Shown piece by piece: positions 26,737 through 35,886 of a stretch of 64,000 nucleotides of DNA. The notes beneath the pieces were generated by a model. It was not told the DNA's origin, did no database searches, and was given only the letters and a program-made list of their open reading frames with translations. The translations under genes and the position numbers were made by a program. Numbering within the stretch: the first letter of the stretch is position 1; every line of letters starts with the position of its first letter. Source of the stretch: WJMB01 sp964581465 (GTDB taxonomy: Bacteria > RBG-13-66-14); the NCBI GenBank assembly GCA_964581465.1, contig CAZOOP010000014.1, positions 1 through 64,000 of the forward strand, written 5' to 3'.

Positions 26737-27535
26737 GGGATCATCACAGAAGATGAACAACACATTCGCAACCCAGAAAAGCCACCTCGAGAATGACGCT
26801 TGGATATTATCCGCAGCGGGGCGTCAACCAGCGAAGACGGATAACGTTCGCAACTAATAAAGCAGTCAATGGAGCGTCGTCAGCAGATCCTTCACCCACA
26901 GCCTGGTTGAATCCTGAGCGGAACCAACAGCCGCGGGCTTCCAGCGGAACTCAAGGCAAAGCCAGGTGCATCGCCGTCATGCGTTGGTATGACAATGCAA
27001 CGGTCTGGTAATGGCGGCGACGATGAGCGATAAAGCGTTGAATGACGGTTTGTTAGCAGGATGAGTCGGTTCAGATACGATTAATAATCCCAAGGGATCG
27101 TATACCCTATCCGGACCTATTTGTGATTGTATACTGTTGATAATAGAGGTGATACATGAATGATACCTGTCATAAAACGGGCAGTCAATAAGTGGCAAAT
27201 TACTCGGGTCTGATCCTTGGTGAACCTAGATAGCAGCGGACCTGTATCTACTCTGGAAGCAGATTGATACGGAAGCCTAAGTGTCATAATATCATGCATT
27301 AAAGGCATACAAAATGAACGCTTGCTGCTAGAAGGCGTATTTCAGGTAGTCAACAACGGCCCGGCAGGTCGTTCTCAATCAGCCTGATTTGGTCCGAACA
27401 CGTTCTATGATGCCTAATGGAATGCCATATGAACGATTGTTCAAAAACTTGTATTTCAGCTAAGTGAAGAACGACCCGGCAAGCCGCTCCCAATCAGCCT
27501 GATTTGGTCAGAACATGATCCTTGATGCCAATCCC
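26737..27535 (-). mobile_element. Family D repeat with perfect target duplication, split by family A copies
   Basis: On plus it starts GGGATCATCACAGAAG and ends ...aatccc after the nested insert. Flanks tattgtat (26729-26736 and 27536-27543) are identical at 8 of 8. Without the nested family A material (27094-27529) and its duplicated target the unit is about 355 bp. The block caacagccgcgggcttccagcg and the tgacaatg.ggcggcga stretch match the copy at 46084. No ORF. Confidence 0.9.
27094..27529 (-). mobile_element. Composite of one full and one partial family A repeat, nested in family D
   Basis: A full family A copy (27094-27417, 324 bp) is followed directly by the head part of another in the same orientation (27418-27529). 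The pair as a whole is flanked by aatcccaa (27086-27093) and aatcccta (27530-27537), 7 of 8, whereas the single full copy is not. The two halves therefore inserted together or the tandem formed later by recombination. Confidence 0.8.
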
Positions 27536-27600
27536 TATTGTATCTCAGCAGTTATGATCGGGGCTGATGATCCGATCGTTTCCTGGATAACCTGTAGTGA

Positions 27601-27632
27601 TACAAAAACGGCGCGGGTTGGAGACCCGCGCC
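27601..27632 (-). terminator. Intrinsic terminator of asnS
   Basis: A 9-bp stem GGCGCGGGT / ACCCGCGCC with a 5-nt loop. On the minus strand it is followed by GTTTTTGTA. It begins 27 bp beyond the asnS stop codon. Confidence 0.9.
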
Positions 27633-27658
27633 GCGCTTCGATCCATCATCATCCGAGA

Positions 27659-29017
27659 CTAAGGCTCCAGGCGCTTGATCGTCCGCGGGAAGGGGATCAC
27701 CTCGCGGATGTGCCGCACCCCGCCCAACCACTGGACCAGGCGCTCCAGACCCAGCCCGAAACCGCCGTGGGGCACGCTGCCGTAGCGCCGCACATCCAGG
27801 TACCACTGGAAGTCGGCCAGGTCCAGCTTGTGCTCGGCGATGCGTTGTTTGAGCAGCTCGATGTCGTGGATGCGGATGCTGCCGCCGATCAGCTCGCCGT
27901 AGCCGGCGGTGGCGATCAGGTCGTCGCAGAGGACGTAGCGCTCGTCGGCGGGGTCGGGCTCCATGTAGAAGGCTTTGGCTTGAGCCGGCCAACGCTCGAC
28001 GAAGACCGGCACATCGAAGTCTCGCACCAGGGCGCTCTCGTGGGGCGCGCCGAAATCATCGCCCCACTCCAGCGGTTCGTCGTTTTTCGCCAGAACCTCC
28101 AGGGCCTCGTCGTAGGTCAGGCGAACGAAGGCTTCGTCGCCGGCCTTGACCAATCTGGCCAGGACCTCCTCGGCGCTCTCCTCGTCGGCGGCGAAGTCCA
28201 GGCCCCGCTTGTCATGGATGTCGGCGATCAGCCCGGCGTCATTCTCCAGCACCTTCTTAACCACGTATTTCAGCATCGCCTCCTGGAGACCCAGGTTGCC
28301 GTTCTGTGAGAGGAAGGCCACTTCGGGTTCGAGCATCCAGAACTCGGTCAGGTGCTTACGGGTGAAGGATTTTTCCGCTCTAAAACTTGGGCCGAAGCAG
28401 TAGACCTTGCGCAGGGCCTGGCAAGCCGGCTCGACGTAGAGCTGGCCCGACTGGGAGAGGTAGGCCGGGCGGCCGAAGTAGTCTACCTCGAACAGCGTGC
28501 TGGTGCCCTCGCAGGCGTTGGCCGTCAGGATGGGCGAGTCGATGAGGGTGAAGCCGCGGGAGTCGAAGAAGCTGCGCAGATAGAAAACGGTGCGGTCGCG
28601 CAGGCGCATGATCGCCCGCTGGCGCGGCGTGCGCAACCAGAGGTGTCGATGGTTGAGCAGGAAGTCGGCGCCGTGTGCCTCCTCGCCCTTGCCCCGTTGC
28701 TGTAGCGGATAGTCGTCGGGGCTGGGGCCGACCAGGCGGAACCCGGTCACGGTGAGCTCGAAACCCGAGGGGGCGCGCTCGTCGGCGCGTACCAGGCCGT
28801 CGACCTCGCAGGAGCACTCCAGGGTCGCGGCGGCGGCGGCGTCGAAGCCCGCCTCGCCGATATCGTTGAGGGCCACCACCCCCTGGATGGTGCCGCTGCC
28901 GTCGCGCAACTGCAAAAAAAGCAGCTTCTTGGAGCTCTGCCGCTTATTATGGACCCAGCCCTTGATGGTGACGCTGCGGCCCACCTGCTCGGCGATCTCG
29001 CTGATCAGGACTTCCAC
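27659..29017 (-). CDS. asnS: Asparaginyl-tRNA synthetase
   Basis: A 452-residue class IIb aminoacyl-tRNA synthetase that charges tRNA-Asn. The N-terminal OB-fold anticodon-binding domain (about 1-110, VTIKGWVHNKRQSSKKLLFLQLRDGSG) is followed by the class II core, with motif 2 (FGPSFRAEKSFTRKHLTEFWMLEPE, near 225-250) and motif 3 GFGLGLERLVQWL plus RHIREVIPFPR at the end. Motif 3 and IREVIPFPR are diagnostic for AsnS rather than AspS. Normal length. A pyrimidine-rich, T-rich stretch precedes the gene on the plus strand; no promoter is evident. Confidence 0.95.
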   Translation of the reverse strand: MEVLISEIAEQVGRSVTIKGWVHNKRQSSKKLLFLQLRDGSGTIQGVVALNDIGEAGFDAAAAATLECSCEVDGLVRADERAPSGFELTVTGFRLVGPSPDDYPLQQRGKGEEAHGADFLLNHRHLWLRTPRQRAIMRLRDRTVFYLRSFFDSRGFTLIDSPILTANACEGTSTLFEVDYFGRPAYLSQSGQLYVEPACQALRKVYCFGPSFRAEKSFTRKHLTEFWMLEPEVAFLSQNGNLGLQEAMLKYVVKKVLENDAGLIADIHDKRGLDFAADEESAEEVLARLVKAGDEAFVRLTYDEALEVLAKNDEPLEWGDDFGAPHESALVRDFDVPVFVERWPAQAKAFYMEPDPADERYVLCDDLIATAGYGELIGGSIRIHDIELLKQRIAEHKLDLADFQWYLDVRRYGSVPHGGFGLGLERLVQWLGGVRHIREVIPFPRTIKRLEP

Positions 29018-29527
29018 GCTGCCTCCTTTCTCGTCTGTTTGCTACCGCTGTAGGCTTTGTTTGCTGTTTGTTAGTCCGGTATCTTTGTGGATGCGGTTGG
29101 AGCTGGTTGCTGTAAAGCCTTCGACTCCCGGTTGAGTGAGCGGTGGTGAGCGGCCGTAGAAAAGGCGTGGGAGGTTGGGTAAAGCTGATAGCACCGCCCT
29201 GATTCAATACGGGGATTAGCGGCAATATGACAAATTTGCTAAGAGGTTGGTCGAGCCGGCGGCGGATCGTATCCACCAACGCCACCGACTCTGAGCGCTC
29301 GTAGCCGCAAGAACACCTCGGTAAAACGTTCAGGAGTCCGCCTTGTAACCGCCGGTCAGGCGGCGTCCCGAAAAGACCCCGCCTCGTCAGCTCTCATCAG
29401 CGGCTGTTGCCGCCTTGGCTGGTCACGCCGCGCAACCACCTCCACCAACACCCACCCTTCGTCCGCTTGCAGAAAACGCCCGACGGCGGGCGCGGGGGTT
29501 GGATTCTACCGGGGCGGACCGGGGTAG
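29018..29527. other. 510-bp spacer between asnS and the phosphatase-like gene, no gene found
   Basis: Moderate GC and no coding signal. It contains a small stem CCGCC-ggtca-GGCGG near 29350-29364. No match to families A-D. It must contain the asnS promoter, which I could not identify. Confidence 0.35.
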
Positions 29528-30046
29528 TCAAGGACTGGTGAAGCGCCGTCGCGAGAGTTCGAGGGCCTTATTGCCGATCTGTTCGACGGGGGTCTTGAAA
29601 AGGGTTGTGATACGCTCGTGGAGGTCGTCGCGCAGGCGGCGAAAACCCTTGAGCCGCTCGCCGTAGTCCTCGGGCACCTCGCCGGGGGCGGGGTAGCTCC
29701 AGCAGATGGTGGCCGAGCCGGCCCAGCGGGGCAGGACCGCGCGAACGTCGTCACCCAGCACGATGACCAGGTCAAAGCCCTCACCGGCGACCTCGAGGGT
29801 GGATTTGGGCCGCTGGTTTCCAAAGGCGACGCCGATCTCGCTGAGCACGACGTAGCTCAGGGGATGGATCTCGTCGGCGGGCTCGACTCCGGCGCTGAAA
29901 GAGCCGAAGGTACCGGAGGAGACGTGGCGCAAAAGGGCCTCGGCCAACTGTCCCCGGGCGGCGTCTGACCAGGAGACGAAGAGGACCTTGTAGTGGTAGC
30001 GACGCCGGCGGGCGTCGGGGCTGGGCAGCCAGTTGCGCTTGACCAT
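29528..30046 (-). CDS. LMW-phosphatase/ArsC-like protein lacking the catalytic cysteine
   Basis: 172 residues with the fold signature of low-molecular-weight tyrosine phosphatases and thioredoxin-coupled arsenate reductases: YHYKVLFVSWSDAARGQLAEALLRHV, FSAGVEPADEIHPLSYVVLSEIG, FDLVIVLGDDV and a C-terminal helix FRRLRDDLHERITTLF. In active members the P-loop is CxxxxxR. Here the cysteine is Ser (SWSDAAR), and the later general-acid Asp-Pro is replaced (WSYPAP). Both catalytic residues are gone while the fold is kept, so it is probably a non-catalytic binding protein. DNA at about 29960-29975 supports the Ser codon. No operon partner. Start ATG at 30046. Confidence 0.8.
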   Translation of the reverse strand: MVKRNWLPSPDARRRRYHYKVLFVSWSDAARGQLAEALLRHVSSGTFGSFSAGVEPADEIHPLSYVVLSEIGVAFGNQRPKSTLEVAGEGFDLVIVLGDDVRAVLPRWAGSATICWSYPAPGEVPEDYGERLKGFRRLRDDLHERITTLFKTPVEQIGNKALELSRRRFTSP

Positions 30047-30338
30047 CGTTTTCGGGGGGTTTGTGGTGTTGATTGATTGAGGCGGCTGTCACCGCTGGCG
30101 GCGCGATACCGGAGTGGGGGCGTCGCAAGAAGCTTGCTGTACCTGTTACAGGGAGCGGCAGGGAAGCGGGAGCGGGCTAGGTTTCTATCGTGGAATCAGT
30201 GGAGAGAAGCAGCCGCTGGCCGCGTTCAACCGCAGACTCCATCAAGACCTGCGTTAAGCCTGACCGTCGGTCTCGGTTTCCAGCCTGCCGGACAGAACCG
30301 ACGCCTTCCCGCGCTTCCAGTATCGTTTAATAAATGGA
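30047..30338. other. Spacer, nothing recognised
   Basis: About 290 bp without coding signal or clear repeats; GC falls towards the island on the right. Confidence 0.3.
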
Positions 30339-30415
30339 AGGATCGCATAAGTTGTCCGGACCGAATCATGATTGTAACCTGCTGAGATAACCAATGCCGA
30401 CTCTCAGTTTTTTTC

Positions 30416-30770
30416 GGAATCAGTTATTGGCAAGGGACCATAGTATTACTGGATAACATATTGATAAAAGCAGTTTGTTTATAGCAGGAGCGTACATCGA
30501 GCGAGTTGCTTGTGGCAGGTAAGTGGATTGACACATTCTTTGGGTGCCCGTTGCGATGCAACTACACACGAAAAACTGCCTGAAGCCGTTGGCTTCGATG
30601 ATGATGCTTCGATCCTAAACAGGCTATTAATATGCAGATATAATGAGTGAGCACCGTTGAGATAAGGTTGCGGCCTGAACTTGATTCAACATGGCCACGT
30701 CTCAGCCGCTTTATCAAAGGGGGCGTAGTTTCGAGTTGTGGTGAGCTGGTCCGGGATCGTGTATGAAGCC
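30416..30770 (-). mobile_element. Family B repeat nested in family A
   Basis: A 355-bp copy. On plus it begins GGAATCAGTTATTGGCAAGG and ends ccgggatcgtgtatgaagcc. It shares tcgagcgagttgcttgtggcag, actgcctgaagcc, tgcagatataatgag and cgtagtttcgag with other copies. No clear target duplication, probably because of the adjoining family C insertion. Confidence 0.8.
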
Positions 30771-30773
30771 TAA

Positions 30774-31135
30774 GGGTTTATCACAAGCGCCTGAACAGAC
30801 ATGTATTGCTAATAGCTTGTTATTCTATGCTTTATAGCTGCGTGAGTTGTCATGATCCGTGGCCGACCTGGTGGCAGCAAACCAGACCTGCCCCCATGAG
30901 GGCACTACCAAGAGGACTAAGAGGACGCTGAGACTCGGGAAGGCGCGACTCCACTTATGTGCCGTAGGCTTCCCGTTCATAATGAGGCTAACTGTTTTTA
31001 AATAGTTGACTTAGCAGGTATGACAACTCTTTGCTCGTCGAGCTGAAGCCTCTCCTTAGTTGGTAGTCGGCACTACTATTCCAAATGCCGCTCTGTTGAG
31101 TTTTCAACATCGGTTCGGTTTCAGATGATGATCCC
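30774..31135 (+). mobile_element. Family C repeat, 362 bp
   Basis: From GGGTTTATCACAAGCGCCTG to ...tttcagatgatgatccc. The termini resemble those of family D but the interior differs. The block gaccaagaggactaagagga-like (accaagaggactaagaggac), with preceding cagacctgcccccatgaggg, is shared with the copy at 61590. No ORF. Confidence 0.8.
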
Positions 31136-31350
31136 TTTGATTAAACCGTCAGTTGAAGTGGCGGCAATCAACTGACGTTAGCAGATCCTACCATCAGCGT
31201 GTTGCGTGTGTCTAAGTCCAGTAATAACATATAACAAGGTCACACAAAATGAATGCTTGATCTGAAAATGTGCTTTTCAGGGAAGTGAATCACAACCCGG
31301 CAACCCACTCCCAATCTGCCTGCTTTGGTCCGAACACATTCCACGATACC

Positions 31351-31622
31351 GAAAGGGATTTCAAACACAGCCGGTCACCGGGGTTGATCCGGTCCTTGCT
31401 TCAAGCCGCCGGCCCGGCTCTCGGGAGCTGTTGCAGACGCGACCCCAGGCACTTCACTGTGTCAGAACCATGTCAGAAGCCGTGTAATCGCCGTCAAGCC
31501 CAGGGCGCAAGGCTGAAGCTGTCCAAGTTGGCAGATTAGTTATTGTAGCCCAACTCGAAGTCGGTAACAAGGCCGCTGTCGCCGAGTGACGCCGGGCTGA
31601 CGCAGCGGCCGGGGCTGTGGTA
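31351..31622. other. Spacer upstream of murA
   Basis: No gene recognised. GC rises towards murA. Confidence 0.3.
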
Positions 31623-31626
31623 TCTT

Positions 31627-31673
31627 TGACTATAAAGCTGAGACTCGATAGCCTAGACTCGATTGTCGACCTC
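31627..31673 (+). promoter_or_regulatory. Possible murA promoter with a direct repeat
   Basis: TTGACT followed after 17 bp by TAGCCT is a weak promoter. The word AGACTCGAT occurs twice (about 31644 and 31659) around the putative -10 and could be an operator. Based only on position and spacing. Confidence 0.35.
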
Positions 31674-31741
31674 ATCGCCTAACCGATAGCGAAACGCTTT
31701 GACCGGCAAGGCAACCGACGCCTCCACCCCAAGGACCATCC

Positions 31742-33016
31742 ATGGACAAGTTCGTCATCCAGGGGCCGGCCGCCCTCGAGGGCTCGATCCGCATCTCCGG
31801 CTCAAAGAACGCCTCGCTGCCCATGTACGCCGCCGCCATCCTCGCCCATGACAAACCCCTCGTTCTGGACAACATCCCCCGACTGCGCGACGTCTTCACC
31901 ATGCTCGAGGTCCTCGGCGTGCTGGGCGTGGAGTCGAGCTGGAGCGACGAGCACACCGTCAGCCTGGACGCCACCGGCGGGATCTCCGAGACCGCGCCCT
32001 ACGAGCTGGTGCGCAAGATGCGGGCCAGCGTCAACGTCCTGGGCCCGCTGCTGGCCCGGCTGGGCAAGGCCCGGGTCTCCCTGCCCGGCGGCTGCGCCAT
32101 CGGCACCCGGCCCGTCGATCTGCACCTCAAGGGCCTGGCCGCCCTGGGGGCCGTGATCGACGTCGAACACGGCTACATCGTCGCCCGGGCCGAAAAGCTC
32201 CGTGGAGCCAGAATCAACCTGCTGGGCGCCAACGGCCCCTCCCGAGGCGCCACCGCCAACGTGCTGATGGCCGCCGTCCTGGCCGAGGGCGTCACGACGA
32301 TCGAGGGCGCCGCCCGCGAGCCGGAGACCGCCGACCTCTGCAACCTGCTCAACGCCATGGGGGCGCGCATCGAGGGCATCGGCGAATCCACCCTGACCAT
32401 CCACGGCGTCGCCTCCCTTCACGGCGTCGATTACCCGGTGATGAGCGACACCATCGAGGCCGGAACCTACATCGCCGCCGCCGGGATCACCCGCTCGCGC
32501 ATCGTGCTCGAGAGCTGCCCCACGGCGATGATGCAACCCATCAACGCCGTGTTCTCCCAAGCCGGTATCCGCCTCCAGGAGCTGGACGACGGCCGCCTGT
32601 CCGTCGACGGAACCGACGGCCTGCGACCCGTCGAGGCCCGCACCGCCCCCTGGCCCGGCTTCCCCACCGACATGCAGGCCCAACTGATGGCCATGTGCTG
32701 CCTGGCCCCGGGGATCAGCGTCTTCACCGAGAGCATCTACCCGGACCGCTTCATGCACGTGCCCGAGTTGGTTCGTCTGGGCGCCCTGATCACCCGCGAC
32801 ACCGCCACGGCGATCGTCCACGGCGTGGCCGGTCTCCAGGGCGCCCACGTGATGGCCACCGACCTGCGGGCTTCCGCCGCCCTGGTCCTGGCCGGACTGG
32901 CCGCCCAAGGCGAGACCCAGGTCCTGCGTGTCTACCACCTGGACCGGGGCTACGAGGGAATGGAACTCAAGCTCCAAGCCCTGGGCGCCGACGTGCACCG
33001 CGTCAGCGAGGACTGA
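31742..33016 (+). CDS. murA: UDP-N-acetylglucosamine 1-carboxyvinyltransferase
   Basis: A 424-residue enzyme that transfers enolpyruvate from PEP to UDP-GlcNAc, the first committed step of peptidoglycan synthesis; cytoplasmic. It has the inside-out alpha/beta barrel of the EPSP synthase family: ISGSKNASLPMYAA (substrate Lys-Asn), KMRASVNVLGPLLAR, the loop LPGGCAIGTRPVDLH with the catalytic Cys118 (target of fosfomycin) and GFPTDMQAQLMA. Length and motifs are normal. ATG start with a weak AAGGA upstream. A sigma-54-like inverted repeat starts 35 bp after the stop. Confidence 0.97.
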   Translation: MDKFVIQGPAALEGSIRISGSKNASLPMYAAAILAHDKPLVLDNIPRLRDVFTMLEVLGVLGVESSWSDEHTVSLDATGGISETAPYELVRKMRASVNVLGPLLARLGKARVSLPGGCAIGTRPVDLHLKGLAALGAVIDVEHGYIVARAEKLRGARINLLGANGPSRGATANVLMAAVLAEGVTTIEGAAREPETADLCNLLNAMGARIEGIGESTLTIHGVASLHGVDYPVMSDTIEAGTYIAAAGITRSRIVLESCPTAMMQPINAVFSQAGIRLQELDDGRLSVDGTDGLRPVEARTAPWPGFPTDMQAQLMAMCCLAPGISVFTESIYPDRFMHVPELVRLGALITRDTATAIVHGVAGLQGAHVMATDLRASAALVLAGLAAQGETQVLRVYHLDRGYEGMELKLQALGADVHRVSED

Positions 33017-33051
33017 GCGCGCACCAACCCCGCGAGCCAGCGGCGATACGC

Positions 33052-33184
33052 CCGGCGACCGGCTTTGGCACGTTTCTTGCAAAGCCGTCGCCAGGTCTCG
33101 ACGGATCGCCGACCGCTACGCCACCGTTCCGGGCCGTCGCGCCGGCGGCGGGATAGCAAGAAACGTGCCAAAGCCGGTCGCCGG
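33052..33184. repeat. Long inverted repeat with sigma-54-like arms, copy 3 (long type)
   Basis: The longest copy: perfect 29-bp arms (33052-33080 and 33156-33184) around a 75-nt centre. Arms contain TTTGGCACGTTTCTTGC facing inward. It lies between the convergent murA and phosphorylase genes, 35 and 80 bp from their stops. The duplex part extends outward beyond the sigma-54-like core by 12 bp, so the pairing itself appears to be selected. Confidence 0.9.
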
Positions 33185-33213
33185 AACAACGAGCAACGCT
33201 TCGGTCCGCTGCG

Positions 33214-33245
33214 CCAAACGGAGAACACGAGGGTTCTCCGTTTGG
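33214..33245. terminator. Bidirectional hairpin between convergent genes
   Basis: A 13-bp perfect stem CCAAACGGAGAAC / GTTCTCCGTTTGG with a 6-nt loop, 20 bp from the stop of the minus-strand gene. Only short T runs; probable terminator. Confidence 0.65.
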
Positions 33246-33264
33246 CTATCTCGTGTGTCGAGGG

Positions 33265-34056
33265 TCAGTCAGGCTCGTAGGCGTCGAGGACGGTGGCGGC
33301 GTCGAGGGCCAGGGTGGACATCTTCAGGTGGGTCTTCTCGATACGACGGGAGTCCTCTCCGCCGAAGGCGCCGAAGAGTGGCTTGTCGGCCAGGGGCAGG
33401 GCGATCACGCACTGCAGCGAGGCGGCGAGCACCTGGTGAATCCGCGCGGTGGCGAAGGCGGCGCTGGTCTCACCGTCGATGATGTGTCCGCCCTTGATCC
33501 GCACGTACTCGCCCAGTTCGCGGTCCTGGGCCAGCATCGAGTCGGCGCTGAAGGTCCGCACGCTGTGGACGTCGACGTCGAGTTCCCCCGTGCGCTCCTT
33601 CAGCCGGGCTTCGAGTTGCAGGACCAGGCTCTCGTCGATGGTGACGCGCCAGCCGAAGGGGTCGTCTAGGAAGTGATCGGCGCCGTGGTAGCGGCTGTAG
33701 CCCTCGCCGCAGATGCTGGTACGGACTACGGCGACGTCGCCCAGGCGCATTTCGTCGTAGAGTCCGCTGGAGCGGCCGATGAGCAGGAAGCGCTCGGCTC
33801 CGCCGGTGATCAGGGTCAGCATCGCCTGCCCCACGCGGCAGGCGCCGTTGTGGGTCAGCACGACGGTCAACTCGCGACCGCCGTAGCGACCGGTGACGGC
33901 GGCAAACCAGCCGTTGTGCTCCTCGGGCTCGTCGTCCCAGAGTTTGGCGAAACTCTCCAGGGGCCAGTGGGTGCTCAGCACGACGGTGCGGGCCAGGTCG
34001 TCGGGACGACAGCCGAAGTGGGTCTGGATCAGGCGGCGGGGGTCTAGCTCGAGCAT
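33265..34056 (-). CDS. Phosphorylase superfamily protein (nucleoside phosphorylase-like)
   Basis: 263 residues with features of the PNP/UDP family. THNGACRVGQAMLTLITGGAERFLLIGRSSGLYDEMRLGDVAVV covers the phosphate-binding and purine/uridine-binding strands, with RSSGLYDEMRLGDVAV corresponding to the usual GTAGGL...GDVVI. IDGETSAAFATARIH (about 200) is the typical D-x-E-x-A ribose-binding region (usually MEMEAAAL). The altered residues make the substrate uncertain; uridine or purine nucleosides are the natural guesses. Single gene, convergent with murA. Confidence 0.7.
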   Translation of the reverse strand: MLELDPRRLIQTHFGCRPDDLARTVVLSTHWPLESFAKLWDDEPEEHNGWFAAVTGRYGGRELTVVLTHNGACRVGQAMLTLITGGAERFLLIGRSSGLYDEMRLGDVAVVRTSICGEGYSRYHGADHFLDDPFGWRVTIDESLVLQLEARLKERTGELDVDVHSVRTFSADSMLAQDRELGEYVRIKGGHIIDGETSAAFATARIHQVLAASLQCVIALPLADKPLFGAFGGEDSRRIEKTHLKMSTLALDAATVLDAYEPD

Positions 34057-34136
34057 GGCTTCCCTCGGGGTTACCGGTTACGGTCGATCTTATCGGTGCG
34101 ATTGTAAACCGGCGGTGGCGGCGCTGACAAGGGCGC

Positions 34137-35042
34137 TCAGGCCGAACCCCGATGACGGAAGCCGTAGCCCAGGACCTCGTGGACGTCGGTGATGGTCATG
34201 AAGGCCTGGGGATCGGCGGCGCGGACCAGCTTCTTCAGACGCTGGACCTCGCGCCGTCCGACCACGCAGTAGATCAGCGACTTTCCCTCGCCGGTGTACA
34301 TCCCCTCGGCGGGGAGGCGGGTGGCGCCGCGGTTGAGCCCGGCCATGATCTGATAATAGACGATGTCGGGTACCTCGGTGACGATCAGCGCCGCCCGGGC
34401 GTAACCGAAGCCCTCGAGCACCACGTCGATGACCTTGATCGAGACGAAAAGGGCGCCGAAGCCGTAGAGCACCAGGTCCAGGCTCTCGAAGACGAAGCCG
34501 GCGAAGAAGATGATCGCCGCGTCGAAGAACAAGAAGCTGATCCCGGTGGAGAGGCCGGTGTAACGCGAGAGCACCCGGGCCGGGATATCGGTGCCGCCGG
34601 TGGAGCCTCCGCCGCGGAAGACCAGCCCCAACCCCAGTCCCAGGAGCACCGCGCCGTAGACCGCCGCCATCAGCTTGTCCGTTGTCAGCGGCCCCAGGTT
34701 GACCACCAAGTCGAGCAGGTCGGTGAAGACGGAGTAGAGGACCATACCCACCACGGTGCGCACCCCGAAACCGCCGCCGAGGAAGCGGATTCCCACCAGG
34801 AACAGCGGCACGTTGAAGGCCAGCATGGTCACACCCACGGGGAAGCCCAGCAGGTGGTGCAGGGCGGTGGCCAGACCGCCGATACCGCCGGGGGCGATCT
34901 TGAAGGGCACCAGGAAGGCCACCAGACCGAAGCTGCCAATAGCCGCGCCGACCACGATCAGCGCGTAGTCCCGCAGGGCGTTCTTCCAGTTGATCTCGTT
35001 GAGGCGCCCCCCGGCGCGGCGCAAGACCTTGCGAAAAGACAT
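34137..35042 (-). CDS. YitT family membrane protein (DUF161/DUF2179)
   Basis: 301 residues. Five or six membrane helices fill the first ~210 residues, with the family repeats LVPFKIAPGGIGGLATALHHLLG and GLGLGLVFRGGGSTGGTDIPA (glycine-rich half-helices). The C-terminal soluble DUF2179 domain (about 225-295: ALIVTEVPDIVYYQIMAGLNRGATRLPAEGMYTGEGKSLI, LKKLVRAADPQAFMTITDVHEVLG) is complete. YitT proteins are widespread and of unknown transport function. The start at 35042 is supported by the AGAGGT upstream on the minus strand. Confidence 0.9.
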   Translation of the reverse strand: MSFRKVLRRAGGRLNEINWKNALRDYALIVVGAAIGSFGLVAFLVPFKIAPGGIGGLATALHHLLGFPVGVTMLAFNVPLFLVGIRFLGGGFGVRTVVGMVLYSVFTDLLDLVVNLGPLTTDKLMAAVYGAVLLGLGLGLVFRGGGSTGGTDIPARVLSRYTGLSTGISFLFFDAAIIFFAGFVFESLDLVLYGFGALFVSIKVIDVVLEGFGYARAALIVTEVPDIVYYQIMAGLNRGATRLPAEGMYTGEGKSLIYCVVGRREVQRLKKLVRAADPQAFMTITDVHEVLGYGFRHRGSA

Positions 35043-35169
35043 GGCGCGGACCTCTCGATAAAAACCGCGAAGCGTTGGCGACCCGCGGTGTTGAAACGCC
35101 TGACGACGCTATGGCTTGGCTCAGATGGGCGAACAATCGTTCGATCGTTGCTGACAGGGTATAAGTACG

Positions 35170-35527
35170 GGGGTCATCACGGCGAACTGAACCAGTATCT
35201 ACTGCTGCTCAGAGTCACTACCAGCGATTAGCACTTGTTGCTCACCTTGTTGAGGGCGTCACCAAGAAAATGCGTCTGGATGATCCAAGGGCTATATCAA
35301 GCCACAGCTGTTTGTAGCCAGGTCTTCACTTACTGAGGCTGCCGAACCAACCAGCGGGATGGTCGTCTTTCCGGCTTGCCGTGGCGCGAAGTACAGTACA
35401 CACCCGGGATCACGTAACAACTGCCGGGAAATGACAGTTAGTCTATCCATAATGAATTATTTACCAAAATATTATAAGTGTATTCCAGTTCGAATGCGAG
35501 CGATAGTCGATTGAATGTGATAATCCC
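35170..35527 (-). mobile_element. Probable family D/C-type repeat, 358 bp
   Basis: On plus it starts GGGGTCATCACGGCGAACTG, like the family D terminus, and ends gaatgtgataatccc, the other D-type terminus. The right length, but internal similarity to the better copies is low and no target duplication is visible. Confidence 0.5.
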
Positions 35528-35556
35528 GGGCGGATCTTTTGTGTTTAAAGCGTCTT

Positions 35557-35886
35557 GGGATCGTATACCCTATCCGGACCTGACTGTGATTGTATCCTTT
35601 TGATAATAGAGATGATGATCATCGGATACCTGTCACGGAACGGGCCGTTGAAAAGTGGCGGCGAATACGGGTCTGATCCTTGGCGATCCTTGGCGATCCC
35701 TGATACCACGGACCTGTATCTGCCCTGGCGGCAGATTGCCACAGAAACCTAAGTATCATAATATCATGCAATAACGACATGCCAAATGAACGCTTACTGT
35801 TAGAAGGCGTATTTCAGGGCATCAATAACGGCCCGGCGGGTTGATCCCAATCAGCCTGATTTGGTCCGAGCACGATCCATGATGCC
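35557..35886 (-). mobile_element. Family A repeat with 6/8 target-site duplication
   Basis: A 330-bp copy. On plus it starts GGGATCGTATACCCTATCCG and ends ggtccgagcacgatccatgatgcc. Flanks agcgtctt (35549-35556) and aacgtcct (35887-35894) agree at 6 of 8. A short internal tandem (ccttggcgat twice, about 35677-35698) is unique to this copy. Confidence 0.88.

Larger units (their letters stand above)
30339..31350 (-). mobile_element. Family A repeat split by a family B and a family C repeat
   Basis: The left part (30339-30407, AGGATCGCATAAGTTGTCCG...) and the right part (31136-31350, ending ggtccgaacacattccacgatacc) form one family A unit of about 290 bp when the insert 30416-31135 is removed. 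Outer flanks taaatgga (30331-30338) and gaaaggga (31351-31358) match at 6 of 8. It shows three elements stacked at one locus. Confidence 0.75.
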
